A DNA stretch of 64,000 nucleotides from Ampelomyces quisqualis (Eukaryota > Ascomycota > Dothideomycetes > Pleosporales > Phaeosphaeriaceae): assembly GCA_018398575.1 (NCBI GenBank), contig JAGTXZ010000020.1, positions 1,426,001-1,490,000 of the forward strand, read 5' to 3'. A model generated the notes under the pieces. That model was not told where the DNA came from and did no database searches. It saw only the letters and a program-made list of their open reading frames with translations. A program made the translations under genes and the position numbers. The first letter of the stretch is position 1. Each line of letters begins with the position of its first letter. This document shows positions 46,020-58,679 of the stretch, piece after piece.

Positions 46020-49000
46020 AGGTTAATTAATTACAATAAGATTTAAAATAGGCTTTAGCAGAAATTAATTTCCTTAAGAAAGGACTAACTCTGTTAATAG
46101 GACTAGATAAGCCTCTACCTACTACTAAATTACTCTAGAATAATTCTGCACTTTACTGTTTATCTAATAGCTCTATATCTAAGTACTTACATTACTATAA
46201 AGGCTCTTACTAACTTTAACAATCTGAGAAAACGCCTAATATAGACAATCTTAGTAATAGAAAAGATCTTACCTTCTGCTAATAGCAGGCCTCTATCTAG
46301 AATTAACTTAAGATTAACTTAGATTACTATTAGACTAAAAGACAACACATAGCCTTAGTATAGGGCTACACTATAGGATTAGCTAAGGGCTATCTTAAGC
46401 TATAATATTTATTAGATACTAATTAAGAGCAATTTTAGAACGCTAAGTAAATAATTAAGCTACTTAAGTCTTACTTTATTACAGGTAATAAGGTAGCTAA
46501 AAGCTAAGTAGCTTTTAATTAAATGCAGATAACTAAGGAGAAAATGTTCCTCTTGTTTAAAGCTAGGTTTTTAAGTTCTGCAGTTAAGAGATAAGTACCC
46601 CCTTTAGAGTAGTTTTACTACTTATAGACTAAGATTACGCTAGAGTTACAAGCCCCTAACCTAGGATTCAGGCACTAATAGAAGAACTTATTTGATTAGA
46701 TAGTAGAACACCTTATAGCCTACAATATAGAGTAGAAGAACAACTCTACACTAACTATAACACTAGCTGCTGCTAGGTTACCAATTAGGTTAGCCTTACA
46801 ACAGAATTTGGAGCCAAATTAGACTACTACTACTAGCGCTTTAACAAATTCTACGCTAGCCTATTAATCTATAATAGTATATCTTCTTATAAAGACTCCT
46901 AAGCTAGAACAATAAAAGACCCTTAGTAGTTGTTACAATTATAGTAAGCTAGAACACTACGCTAGTAACTGCACAAAGCCTTATATGCGTTAGATTAAAG
47001 CTATAGAAGTAGATAAGTATAAAGATGCTTAAGAGCAACCTAATTAAGAAGTATATTGTATAGGAAATAGAAGCGCCTAAGAAGACACTTCTCTCTAGGC
47101 CTAAGCTGTTACAATCTATTCTACCTTAACCTTTCTTATTTGTTTTACAGTCTCTATTTTCTTATACTTACGCTTCTCTATAACTAGGGTATTAGTTTAC
47201 GCCTTAATACTCTTGTTAACACTAGTACTTAAAGTTTTCTATTTTTGAATTTACAAATTGTTTTATCTGTTTCTAAAGCTTTACATTAACCTATCTAGAA
47301 GCTCTCCTTTTAGGTTTAGGTGCGCAGCTTCAAGGATTAGATTACTTCTGCAGTTACTTAATATATTTAACTACACTTAAATATTAATAGCTAAAAGATT
47401 TTAAACTATCTATTTCTTATCCTTAATCTTAGGTCTTAGGATTGTATACTTAGCCTTTAATAGTTAAGACAATTTAAGATTCAATTAGACACAGATAGGT
47501 TACAGTTTATTTAGCTATCTAAGTACCCCTGTTCTTATAATCCTTTACCTTCTATTCTTACTGTTCTACATTAAGCTATAGTGCTAGCTACTATCTATCT
47601 TAATGTGCAACAACGCAACGCTCTATAGGAAAAAGAAGACTATTAAATCTAAAACAGTCTTTACTGTTTCTCTTCTTCTATTTATTGTATTAAGGGATGC
47701 TTAAAGCTCCTATTAGCCTAAAAAATCTCAGAGATTCCTTATACCCTAACTAAGCAAAACCGCTTAGAGTCTAAACCCCCTCTAAGCACCTGCATAGCTC
47801 TTATTTTTGCTAACGCATTTTACTTTATTATAAAGAAGCCCTAGAACAAGTTCTTTACAACAAGCCTCTATAAGATTAACAGGATCCTTGCCTCTAAGGA
47901 TAACGCAGACAATTAAAGCCAATTAGATAAGAGATTACCTGCCTGTTACTCTTAGTATTAGGATGTATTTAGTAAGTTAGCAGCTAATTAATTGCCTCTT
48001 TATTGTCTATACAATTATAAGATTATCCTTAAAGAACTGTTACTAAATGCGTTTAGTCTTTTGTACAAGCAGAATTAGGAGGAGCTTAAAGCTACTAAGG
48101 CCTACGTCTAAAAGCACCTTTAGAAGAGTTTTATTAAGGCTAGCTAAAGTCCTTTTGCTTTACTTATTCTTTGTGTACGTAAACCAAATAGAGATATACG
48201 CATCTGTGTAGACTACTAGAAGATTAACGCTCTTATGCGTAAGAACGTCTATCTAATCTCTTGCATTAATAAGCTGCTATTACGCTCTTCTAAAGCTAAG
48301 ATCTTTACTAAGTTTAATATCTAGGCTGCCTTTAACAAAATTTGTATAGATCTTAACTCTAAAGAGTATACTATCTTTTAGACCTATTATAGTATATATA
48401 AGTATAAGGTTCTTTCTTTTGGCTTGTGCAATAGGCTAGCTATGTATTAACGCTACATAAATAATATACTAATTAATTATTTTAATAATTTCTGCATTGC
48501 GTATCTTAATAACATTCTAATCTACTTTAAGGATATAAACTTATATTAAGAACACGTCTAAAAGGTTCTAGAGCGCCTACGTACTGCAGGACTCTAAGTA
48601 GACATTTAGAAGAGTAAATTCTATATAACCTGCACTAAGTATCTAAGTTATGTTCTAATAAACTAGGGCACTAAAGTTAACTCTAACAAGGTAGAAGCAC
48701 TCTAAAACTAGGCTAAACCTACTATAGTTACTAGCGTTAAGTTATTTCTTAGCTTTGCTAGTTTCTATTAACAATTTATTAAGGATTTCTTTTGTATAGC
48801 CAAACTAATTATAAAGCTTTAAAGTCCTGCTACACTGTTTAAATAGACTACAGACTACTAATAGGCTTTTAATTAGATTAAAGCCTTACTCCTAGCTATT
48901 TCTACGCTATCTTATTTCTATCCTAAGTATAATATAAAGTTAGAAACTAACGCGTTAGATAGAGTAATAGCAGGAGTACTCTCTTAGAAACACCCTAACA

Positions 49001-51160
49001 ACAAGTAGTATCCTGTAGCCTTCTTTAGTTACGCCCTATCTAGGGCTAAGCTTAATTAAGAAATATATAACAAAGAACTTTTTGCTATTCTAAAAGCGTT
49101 TAAGAAGTAGAGAGCTAAACTTACCTCTATATAGAGTTAAATCCAAGTGTATTTAGATTACTGCTCCTTAGAATACTTTATAACTACTAAGGTTCTTAAT
49201 GCACGTTAAGCACAATAGGCAGAGATTATTACCCCTTTTAATTTCTGCATTAAGTACACGCCTAGCAAACTTAACAAGTAAGCTAATATTCTAAGCTAAA
49301 GGAAACAGAACGTTAGTAAGGTTAAGACTGCCTAATAAGACAACAGATCCTGTATACTTCTAGGACCTAAACGCCTAAACTCTCTAGTTAACTCTAAACT
49401 GGCTTAGAACTATATCTGTAACTAGCTAAAGGTTAATGTTTTAGCTATTTTAGTCTAATCTATTAGTGCCCCTCTAAACCTTAACTTGTTAGAACTAATT
49501 AAAGCCCTGCTAGCAAAGAATTGCTGTTCCTTTAAGAAAGAGCGTCTTAAGCTACTATAGCTATATTGTGTCTGAAAAGAACTACTACTTTATTACTTAC
49601 GCCTTTATGTACCTAAGGATTTCCCCTTGTACACTTAACTAATTAGAGAGGCTTATAATTAAGTATCTACTGCCTACCTAAGCGCTACAAAGACGTATCA
49701 GCTCCTAGCTTAGCAATACTACTAGAAAGGTATAGAGGCTATATATAAACGCTATATACAAAACTACATTACCTGTTAAAGATCCTATCTAAGACAGCTC
49801 TAATCCTAAGGTTTCCTCTATCTGTTACTAATTTCTAATAGGCCTATGCAGCATTTGTGTATAGATTTTAAGACATTCTTAACTAATTAGCATAGCTATA
49901 ATTAAATTATAGTTATTATTAATTGCCTATTAAAGCAAGCTGTTTCTATTCCTTACTATAAAATAATTAACGCTTAAGGAATAGCTTACTTGTTTATCTA
50001 ATAGGTATACTAATTTAGTTACACGCCTAAAAGTATAGTGTCTAACTGCAGACCCTAGTTTGTGTCCTAATTCTAGTCTAAGTTCTATAAGATCCTAGGC
50101 GTATAACTTAAGCTTTCTACAGCCTACTATAAACAAACTAATAGACAAACTAAGATTATAAACAAGTATATTAATTAACAATTAAGGCCTTTTGTATCCT
50201 ATTACTAGAATAACTAGAGTAACCTCTTACTAATAATTAATTGAGCCTAAGCTACGCTGCTGCACTCCGCAATTAGTATAGCGCTATACTAGCTCCTATT
50301 TAGATCTAAACTATAACAGAGCTAGGATTAGGTACTATTTTCTTTGAAATATAAAGATGTAAACGTTAAAGATGCCTTAAGCTTAGCTACCTGCATATAT
50401 GCAGCCTAGCGCACAGCTAAAGATAATATAGAAAAGGCGCAGTAATAGATAGCTACTAAGGTAAATAAATATTATTAACCTGTTAATTAGGTAGTAGGTA
50501 ACAAGGTTTACCTCTTAAACTAAAACCTATCTGTTACCTACCTAAGTTGCAAACTCGCTAAATTATAAGAAGGCTTCTTTAAAGTTCTAGAATAAGTTAG
50601 CTATTTATTTTAACTAAAGCTACCTAAAGGTTCTAAGATCTATAACGTGTTTGCTCTAGACGTTCTCTGCAAGGACCCTAACAACCCCCTGCCTAGTTAG
50701 CTAAGCCTAAACTTATCTAGCATCTTAATTTAAGGCGTTAAAGAATAGGAAGTTAAAGAGATCCTAGCTAGCAAGCTATACTGCTCTATCCTAAAGTATT
50801 GTGTAAAATAGGTAGGCTATAATCCTAACCCTACCTAGTATAATGCCTTAAACTTTATAGGCGCCCTGTATATGTTGCAAGCGTTCTATAAACACTATCT
50901 AAAACAGCTAGAACTCCTACAAGCGTTAGCTAAGTAGATTATAGTATAGAAAAAAGGAGTTAAAGATCTTACAGTATTTTAAGACAATTATATTAGGAAA
51001 ATTAAACTTAATATTGCAACTACTATACTAGTAAGTAACAGCTATTAACAATAAGAGTCTTACTCTTCTATTAGATCTAATAGTAGACTATTATTGCTAC
51101 TAGTAGGACGTTCTTAATTGTCTAAATCTCTAGGTGCAGACACTAACGCACTACCTAGTT
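46020..51160 (+). pseudogene. E4 gag-pol relic
   Basis: It is collinear with the E2 polyprotein. The gag zinc knuckle near 46930-46975 has its second Cys changed to Tyr (CYNYSKLEHYASNC). The RT catalytic motif at 48502-48513 reads YLNN. The RNase H DAS motif reads NAS-type at about 48946-48954. Integrase blocks occur around 50000-50220. A chromodomain lies at 50736-50880 (EVKEILASKLYCSILKYCVK). Interruptions are TAG/TAA. It is non-functional. Confidence 0.88.
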
Positions 51161-51249
51161 ATCTTCTGTTCTAGCTCTGCTTACTATAAGTACTAGCCTC
51201 TTACGCTACTTTTTACGCCTTCTCCTGCTCTGCTAACTAATTAGCTCTT

Positions 51250-51749
51250 AATACTATTATAACATCTACTAGCTAAGCAACTATACTAGTTAACCTAGCT
51301 GTACTTCTTCTAAGCAACCTAACCTCCTTAGCTATTACCTTAACCTCCCTAGCTAGCTCTTCCCTCTAGTAATAAGTGCTAACTAACAAGTTAGTGTTAT
51401 TTATATTAGCTACCTGTGTAGTGCTTACTTGCACAACAGCAGCTAACTAAAACACTGCCTTCTTAACAGTAGCCTCTTGCTCTAACACTACCTTGTTAGA
51501 CTTGTCTTTACCTAAGGCAGTAAACCTGCAGTTAAAGGCCTTAAAGAGGCTATTATACTCCTAGCCTGCATATAAGGAAACTAGGCGACACTTCTTATTT
51601 AAGAGTGTGCAATAAGCACACTTCTTAGACACGTCTAAATAGAATCTAAACTTAATATTAAAATAGCCGCAGGTAAAAGCCCTTGCGGCCTGCAGGTAAA
51701 TAACCTAATAGGCTAGGAGATAAGCCCTAAGAGAGACAGAAATAGGCAT
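51250..51749 (-). pseudogene. Antisense accessory ORF of E4 (CX2CX6C protein)
   Basis: On the strand opposite gag-pol a frame starts with ATG at 51749-51747 (MPISVSLRAYLLAY) and runs at least 160 codons with only about five TAG/TAA interruptions, far fewer than in neighbouring frames. Its centre has KFRFYLDVSKKCAYCTLLNK followed by a third Cys. An acidic/basic region comes next (GKDKSNKVVLEQEATVKK), and the C-terminal part is helix-like. The C-terminus is uncertain and may overlap the end of gag-pol. It matches the interrupted E2 copy. The position and Cys cluster parallel the family I accessory ORF. The function is unknown. Confidence 0.65.
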
Positions 51750-52073
51750 TATGTGTATCTACTATACAGTTAGCTAGTAATTAAGAAAGGATAAGGCTTA
51801 GATAGCTTTAGAGTATACAAACGTAAAGAGGAGAGTATAGAGAAGTAGTATACTAGAGGGCTAGCCTTATATATATGCTTAAAAAGCTTAAGGTAAAGTT
51901 AGGAACGTTAAATAAGCTAGCGCGCTAATTAAAACAACAACAAACAGCTACATTACGTTATCTTAAAATAAACTTAAGGTAAATAAGAGTTTATAACAAT
52001 TTAGAGAGGTATCTAGAATAACACTAATATAGACCTAATTAATAGAAACTATTAAATTTAAGAAAGGAGGTAA

Positions 52074-52372
52074 TGTAACAAGCATATGTAAACATATGTT
52101 ATATCTAATACCTTATAAAGGCTTAGTAACAGATTATGTAGAGAGCTAGCAGATTAGGACTAAAAGCGCTCTAACAGCGCTCCAACTTAGCTGCTACGCC
52201 TACTATAAATATAAGCCTATAGCATAGATAGAAGACAAGTTTCTCTTATCCTTTTGTATAAGACCTATAGGTGTATAGCTAATCTAGAATCTCTGATACA
52301 ACACGCACTCCTATATGCCTCTGATACGTATCTAATTTAATCTTAATAGCTGTACCTACCTGCGTTGTTACA
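52074..52372 (+). repeat. E4 3' LTR (299 bp)
   Basis: It starts TGTAACAAGCATATG right after the polypurine tract and ends GCGTTGTTACA, followed by the duplicated AGTAT. Confidence 0.95.
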
Positions 52373-52377
52373 AGTAT

Positions 52378-53400
52378 AAACCTAAGGTTTTTCTATAACT
52401 AAGAGAATCTTTAGGTAGTAGCCTATTATAATATCTCTCTACTCTAGTGCTAGTATTATAGTCTGTATAGTAATATTAAGATAAAATTACCTTATACTAG
52501 AGCTATTTTTCTATACTTATAACTTAACTCTTATAATATACTATATACTTACTTATATTATATATTATAATCTAGTATTCTTCTTATTAACTTTCTATAT
52601 ATTATTCTTATTATCTATATTATTTTTAATACTACTACTAACTTCTTCTAAGAAGTTTCTATATAGGTATAAGGCTTTTAAGCTTACGCTAGTAAATAGG
52701 TAGAAGATACTTCTCTTTAGGTATAGAGTAGGTAGAGGTTAATAGCGTAGGAGGTAGAGTAGAGGTTAGGTTATAGTAGAGCTAGAGTATAGGTTAGAAT
52801 TAAGTTATATAGGTACTAGGTATAAGTTAGGTTAGTAGTTAAGTTAAGCTACCTACTATTAAGTTATTCTTATATAATACTCTTTACTATAACTTCTAAA
52901 CAAATATGTTACTTTAGTATATAGTAGAGTAAGAGAAATTAGCTTACTAAAAAAGTAATCTTAAAATTAGAGATATTACTAGAGTAATATTTCTTTAAAT
53001 TAGTGTATAAAAACAGAATCCTAGTATAGTAACATAATTCTTAAAATTAGTAGTGTTTAATTAGCTTGTAAGCTTTTCCTTATTATAGTTTTTTATTACA
53101 CTAACTAGTTAAAGTAGAGCAAGAGCTTTAATCTCTTCTTTTATAGCTACTACTTAAGTATGTTATATACAGAAGTCTCTAAATAGATACCTAAAGAAGA
53201 GGTTATAAAATCTATTCTATTACTACTCTTACTCTTATAACTATTCTCTTTATTACTTGTTTAATCTATAAAGCGCCTTATTCTAGTGTTAATAGAGCTA
53301 GAACAAAGATCTAGTCTTTAAATCTTATCTAGGTTCTAAACTATTTTAGTACTTAGTTAACGTGTTAAAGTTAGTTATAGTTTAGGTAGGCTAAATAGGT
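52378..53400. other. Non-coding AT-rich decayed DNA with repeat B right copy
   Basis: Repeat B (about 52655-52870) matches 39850-40320 in the same orientation. The rest is AT-rich without a readable frame. The segment was continuous with 45270 before E4 inserted. Confidence 0.5.
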
Positions 53401-55900
53401 TGTTTTTATACGTAATTACGCGTTTAATAACTATAATTATCTAAAGTATTTTAGCTTTAAGTCTATGCTTTGAATCTTTTATAATATCTCTTGTAGTATT
53501 AAATAAACACTCTACTCTAACTTTTGTAAGCTAAATAGCTAGTATATCTATTACTACCTAGGCTAGAAGTAAGTATGTTTCTGCGTTAGCCTACTACTAT
53601 GCTAGTATACCTATTAGATTCCTCTTCTTATTCTTAGTTGTTAGAGAAGTACTTAGGTAGCAGAGGGCCTCTGTATAGACTAGCCTAATACCTAAGTTTA
53701 GTTCTTTATATAACTTAGAACTTACTCTACTTAACTGTACTATAAGGTTAGAAAGCCTTCTAAACTACTAATTTTTAAGAGATTAGTAAGGTTAAGTAGG
53801 GCTAATAGAGGCGTAGTCTCTATAGAGTTATATAGGTTAATTATTATATTAGCTTATATACTCTAAGAACTAACACTAATATATATGTTTAAAATTAGAT
53901 TTCTACTTATTCTTCTATATGCAATAGTTAACAACGTAATAAATATATATAATTAAAATACTTACTTTATATATAGAAAGCTTTTAACTTAGATTAAGAA
54001 TAGTAGCTATATTATATAGGTATCCTTACTATTTATCTACACGTAAATAGTACTTTAACAATTTCTTCTTACTCTTCTCTGCTACAGCCCTAATAACAGC
54101 AGGCTACTTCTCTTAATAACTACTCTTATCTTCCTTATTTAATAGCTTAGTAGTTATCTAATCTAGGAAGTTAAAAAGCATATTATACATTATCTATATA
54201 TAAGGCGCCTATAGTGTATAATTTTTACTAATTTTGTTAGTAGCTGTTTTAAAGTTTACTAGTATACAGGCTATAGCCTTTAAGTATAACTATTTAGCTA
54301 GAGCTAGTTAAAGTCTTTTTAGGTTCTTAAAATTAGCTACTAAACTGTTATCCTAGTTGTTACTATTACTACCTAGAATTAATTAGCTAAGTGTAATTTT
54401 CTTCTTAAGCTAATTATTAATATAGAAGGCTAGATAGCAGGCTCGCTTACATATATTATATGTTAAGTTCTATCTAGTCTTTATATCTTAGATTACACAA
54501 AGGCGTTAATATACAGGTATATTAGGTTATACTTTTAAGAATTATTTAGATTACTAGAGTAATAAATTAATTGCAATACAGATTACCTAGATCTAGAGAG
54601 TAGTAAGCGCGTAATAAAAAACTATAATAAAGGACTTTACATACCTTGTAAAGTAAGTTTAGTACTAATATTATATTATTAATTTAATAAACATAGCAAC
54701 GTTAAAGCTACTTAGCTATTTCTTTTTTAGGTAAGGCTGTTAGCCTTAGGTATAACATAATATCCTAGACTATAAGGTTAATAATATAAGTAAGGTATAA
54801 AATAGTATTTTCCTTTACGCTCTATTTAATACTCTAATTAGCAAGATAGCTTTTAGGGCTTTTAGTAAGAGTCCTATTATTTAAGGTATTATTTTAAGTA
54901 ACAGCTAAAAGTCTTTCTATAGTATTAGTTTTTTTAAGTATATATATTAGATTAGCTACTATTAAAGCTCTAGTATAGCGCTCTTATAATAGAATAAAAT
55001 CTAATAAGACCTTTCTTATTTACTAGTTAGTATTTATGTAGTAGGCCTTAATAGCTAGAAAGCTAAGGTAGTTTACAGCAGACTAGACGTCTAGTATAAT
55101 AGATATTTTTGTTGTTTTGCCTAGGTTATAGAGAAGTTTTTTAGCTACCTGCTTATATTAGTCTTAAAGTATTAGAAAGAACTTATACTAGAAAGAGATA
55201 ATTGTACCTAGTTAAAGAAATTGTATAAAGTAATAGAATAAAGGTTACTTTAAGGTTTAAAACAACTAGTTACTATTAAGAAGCACGCGTACTATTTGCT
55301 TCTTAAATCCCTAGGTAGTAAATAGTTAGCGTAGATATCTAGTTTAAAGCTAACTATTTTGTAGCGTAAATAGTAGAAAAGGTAGCCTTATATAAATAGA
55401 CTTAGTAATACTCTTGCACTTATGTAACTTAAGGTAGTTAAAAAGGTATTTTATACTAATTTAGTAATAAATTAAGTATTAAAGTACTTACCTATAGTTT
55501 AGGCAATATATATATAGCGGGCTAGTATATATATAGGTACACTTTCTAAACTAGGTCTATATATGCGCTAAGCGTTAGGCTACGTTCTATTAAGGTTGTA
55601 TATAGGTTTACTCCTAGGCCTATAAAGTATTCTACTACTAGGTATCTTATGCTCTAATAGCCTTAGCGTTGTTTTAGTAATAATTAGTATAGTAAATTAG
55701 GCGTTTAAGAGCATAGATTATTCTCTTAAGGCTAGATTTTAGGATTTAGAAAGCATCTTATATAAATTTGTATAGTATTTTAGGCACGCTAGAGTATAAG
55801 TTATTAAGTGTTAGTAGCAGGTTACTTACCTCTATAAATATAATAAAAAAACGTAATAACTAGTTAGTAGGTTTTAAGAAAGAGGGTAACAGTAGGTTGT
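53400..55900 (-). pseudogene. hAT-family transposase relic
   Basis: The minus strand, with stops read through, shows a hAT transposase. At about 54950-55130, KLLYNLGKTTKISIILDV is followed by a stop (former Trp) and SAVNYLSFLAIKAYYINTN, matching the DxWTSxNxxAFLxI block. At about 54770-54950, LLAVT*NNTLNN (TSDNASNN-like, Asp lost) and LYLTYIINLIV fit the next conserved blocks. At about 53420-53640, VVIDILAI, RVECLFNTTRDII and KHRLKAKIL match the C-terminal dimerisation domain. A short GT-AG intron with a CTACTAAC branch sequence is visible at 55789-55829. Terminal inverted repeats and the 8-bp duplication were not found. It is inactive. Confidence 0.8.
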
Positions 55901-56840
55901 TAGACAAATCTAATAAGTATAGAGTTTTAAGTATTTTAAAATTAGATAACAAAGAAGAGGAGTAGTTCTACCTAGGACGCTATTTTCTATTTAATTTAGA
56001 AGGTTAATATTAGAGCTAAATATATAAAATTAGACAAAGTTAGTATAGAAGCAAATCTTTTAGTACTTGACTATAATAGGTATTAATACACAGGCTGTAT
56101 TAGGTAGTAATATATAGCAAAGCTAATTACATGTTACTTTAGGTCTAAAAACCTCTCTTAAGTACTATAGCTTAGATCTCTAGCCTTCTTGTCTTTACGC
56201 TAACTATTCTTATTATATAGATTGCTATTCTTATTATCTTTATAAATATTAGGCAGAGTCTTAAAATAGGCCTCTAGCTCTTTACTAGAATCTTCTACTT
56301 CTTTCTTATACTTAGTCTTATTACATCTCTTAATATATAGCCTATTACTATAGAGTACTAGGTTAGAAGTAAACTCTAGAAGAGGTATTAGTTTATACCT
56401 TCTATAAGTTAGGTTAGTATAAGTATGTAATAAAAATGTGTAATAAACTTACTACTAATTCTAATCTGTTACTAGAGCCTATTCTTCTAGCGTTAGTTTA
56501 ATATAAAACTTAAGCTATTTAGCCTTAAGCTAAGGTGTCTTAAAGCTATTAGTCTTTAGAAGGTGCAGCCTATAAGTATACTTCTTCTAAATAATTTTCT
56601 CTAAAGCCCTACTAGCTCTATATATTTAGGTGTAAGCTTAGTATATTATTAGCTTTTTTTAAGAGTCTACTAGCGCTAAAGCTAACTTCTTTATAGCAAA
56701 ATTGTAGGCGCGTTGTTTAATCTTAATTTAAATAACCTTCTATTCTTTTTTACTAAGAAAATAGAAGTTGTTAACTACTTAGCTATGTAATATAAGTAAA
56801 ATAAATATAATAAAAAAGCGTAATAACTTACCTACGTTAG
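55900..56840 (-). other. Probable upstream part of the hAT relic or a second relic gene
   Basis: This is AT-rich, with an intron-like segment on the minus strand at 56783-56831 (donor GTAAGT, acceptor CATAG). The intron suggests spliced coding sequence, but no domain was recognised and the link to the transposase is not proven. Confidence 0.3.
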
Positions 56841-56849
56841 GAAAATTTA

Positions 56850-57560
56850 ACGTTGTTAGAGTTGGTAACATCTGCGACACTGTTAGAACAGTTAACTAGA
56901 CAGTTCTTAACTATACTTAACTGTCCCTAGAGTCTCCTATTTGTTCTGGCTGCTTATTTAGCCTAAAACGCTTAAACTGCTCCACCTGCCTTACTCGCGC
57001 TATTACGTTATTATCCTAAAAACCTTAAATATAGAGCTTAATTTTCTCTTAAAAACGCACTTTTTAGATTTCTTATAGGTGCTCTTGTTGTTAAGATGCA
57101 AGGCAGTGAAGTTTGTAGATTTTAATATTCTTTGCTAGGGCTTGTTTTTGCTAAAGCTCTAGCACTTTAATTAGATAATATATTATATTTTTTTTTTAAG
57201 AAATAGTAACTAAACAGCTAATTTGACTGTAGAACATTTCTATTACGTATTATTATATAGCAGGCGCCTAGATCTATTGCATTAAACGTACTTAGAGTTT
57301 TTTTTTTAAAAAAAATTAAATATTATAACTTTAAGGCGCTATAATTTAGTAACTAGAGTCGCTAGAAAAATTCTAAATAGTGTATTTTAAAGAGGGAATT
57401 CCACTCTATATTTTGTATTTTTAGGTTACTTACGTAATTATAAAAATACAGCAATACAGTTACGTAAGTAAAATTGGCAACATTAGTAACACTAGTAACT
57501 CTATTAGATCTAGTAACTTTGTTAAGTTGCTGTTAGGTTGCTGTTAGGTTGCTAGCGACT
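56850..57560 (-). other. Less mutated patch inside decayed DNA, with a coiled-coil-like frame
   Basis: Around 56855-57060 the normally lost TGG, TCG and TGCGAC contexts survive. On the minus strand a frame reads NNVIARVRQVEQFKRFRLNK and continues with Gln/Lys/Leu-rich sequence, interrupted by TAA/TAG. No family was recognised. From about 57180 to 57560 the sequence is AT-rich with T/A homopolymers and tandem GTTGCTGTTAG-like units near 57522-57550. Confidence 0.35.
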
Positions 57561-58600
57561 AGAAGTAAGTAGGGTAACTTTAGCAAATTGTCTAGTAAAC
57601 AGTATTACTGTTAGGCTGCTGCAGGTTGTAGCAATTAGGCTAATTAGATTAATCTTAAATTTTTCTAATGTAACTGCTTACTAGTAAAGCGCTTTGCTGC
57701 TAGAGCTCTAAGCTTATTCTTAAGCTTCTTATTCTACTGCTTTAAAGACAACGCCTTATACCTAATACTCTTCTTAATCTTCTTCTTAAGCTAGTACTTA
57801 GCTAATTAATCTAAGGACTTAGCCTTTGTAACAGTAGCTAGCTTCCTTAATTATATAGTGCTGCTGCTAAGATACATACTAGAGTAGACCTAGAAATTGG
57901 TTAGGCAGCCTTACTTTAGGGTATTACTACTATAAGAATTAAGAATATAGCTAATCTTCTTATCTCTAGAAGTAAAACCCTAGATATATTAGTACAATTA
58001 ATAACAAAAATTTAGTGCCTTTACCTTAGTAAGTTTAGCCTACTCTTCTTCTTTAAAATGTAGTAGGATTTTAACTAGAAGAGATAGTTAAAAGCCTTTA
58101 GGCTAATAAATAACGTTAATTTCCTTGGATCTAATTAATTCTATAGTGTTAAGTATAATAAAACAATGTATTAAAGCGCGTAGCTAATATAGGCGTATAG
58201 TTCTAGTGTTTTTTTTAGCAGCCTACTACCTAGAAAACGCATAGAGTTAGTCTGTGCGTTACGTTAGCTACTAGCGTAGTTTTCTACCTTATAGCCTGCG
58301 CTTACTACCTTTTGCTGCTTTACCTATACAAAATTAACTCTATAAAACCTTACTCTTTATTTTTAATTTATAGCTAGGTAGAACTAGTAGCTAATTCTAG
58401 GTAGAACTATAAGTTGATACATTTTTTTATTATGTTTTTAACTAATTAGCATTGCTACTAGTTTAAGATTAGAATTTTTACGCTAAGAGGTAACTTCCTA
58501 CGCTAAGCCTGCCTTACTACTTATTTACAAGAAGGCTAAAATACTAAAAATATTATAATAGTAAACTTACAACCTATAGTACTACTATAATAGCCTCTTA
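57561..58600 (-). other. Unassigned relic, possibly coding on the minus strand
   Basis: On the minus strand a Lys-rich stretch at about 57680-57860 reads KATVTKAKSLD-like then QNKKLKNKLRALAAK (a basic coiled coil). Upstream sequence (about 57870-58140) reads ILLHFKEEEQAKLTKVKALN-like. It could be the C-terminus of a transposase, but no catalytic block was found. Confidence 0.3.
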
Positions 58601-58679
58601 TAAATGCAAAGTAAAGGTTAACAACGTACTTACTAGTAGTGTAGTAGTTGCTAAAGACTTTACTAGAAAGTCTGCTAGA

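Larger units (their letters stand above)
45276..52372 (+). mobile_element. E4: full-length, decayed chromovirus (family II)
   Basis: This 7,097-bp element has 299-bp LTRs and a perfect duplication AGTAT at 45271-45275 and 52373-52377. Gag-pol is on the plus strand, collinear with E2, and an antisense accessory ORF lies before the 3' LTR. A polypurine tract AAGAAAGGAGGTAA (52060-52073) precedes the 3' LTR. Unlike E2 it is not interrupted by another element, so it is the best family II reference in the window. Confidence 0.96.

Noticed and set aside
57522..57550. GTTGCTGTTAG tandem units as a minisatellite
   Set aside because: Only two to three units; too few to call a repeat array.
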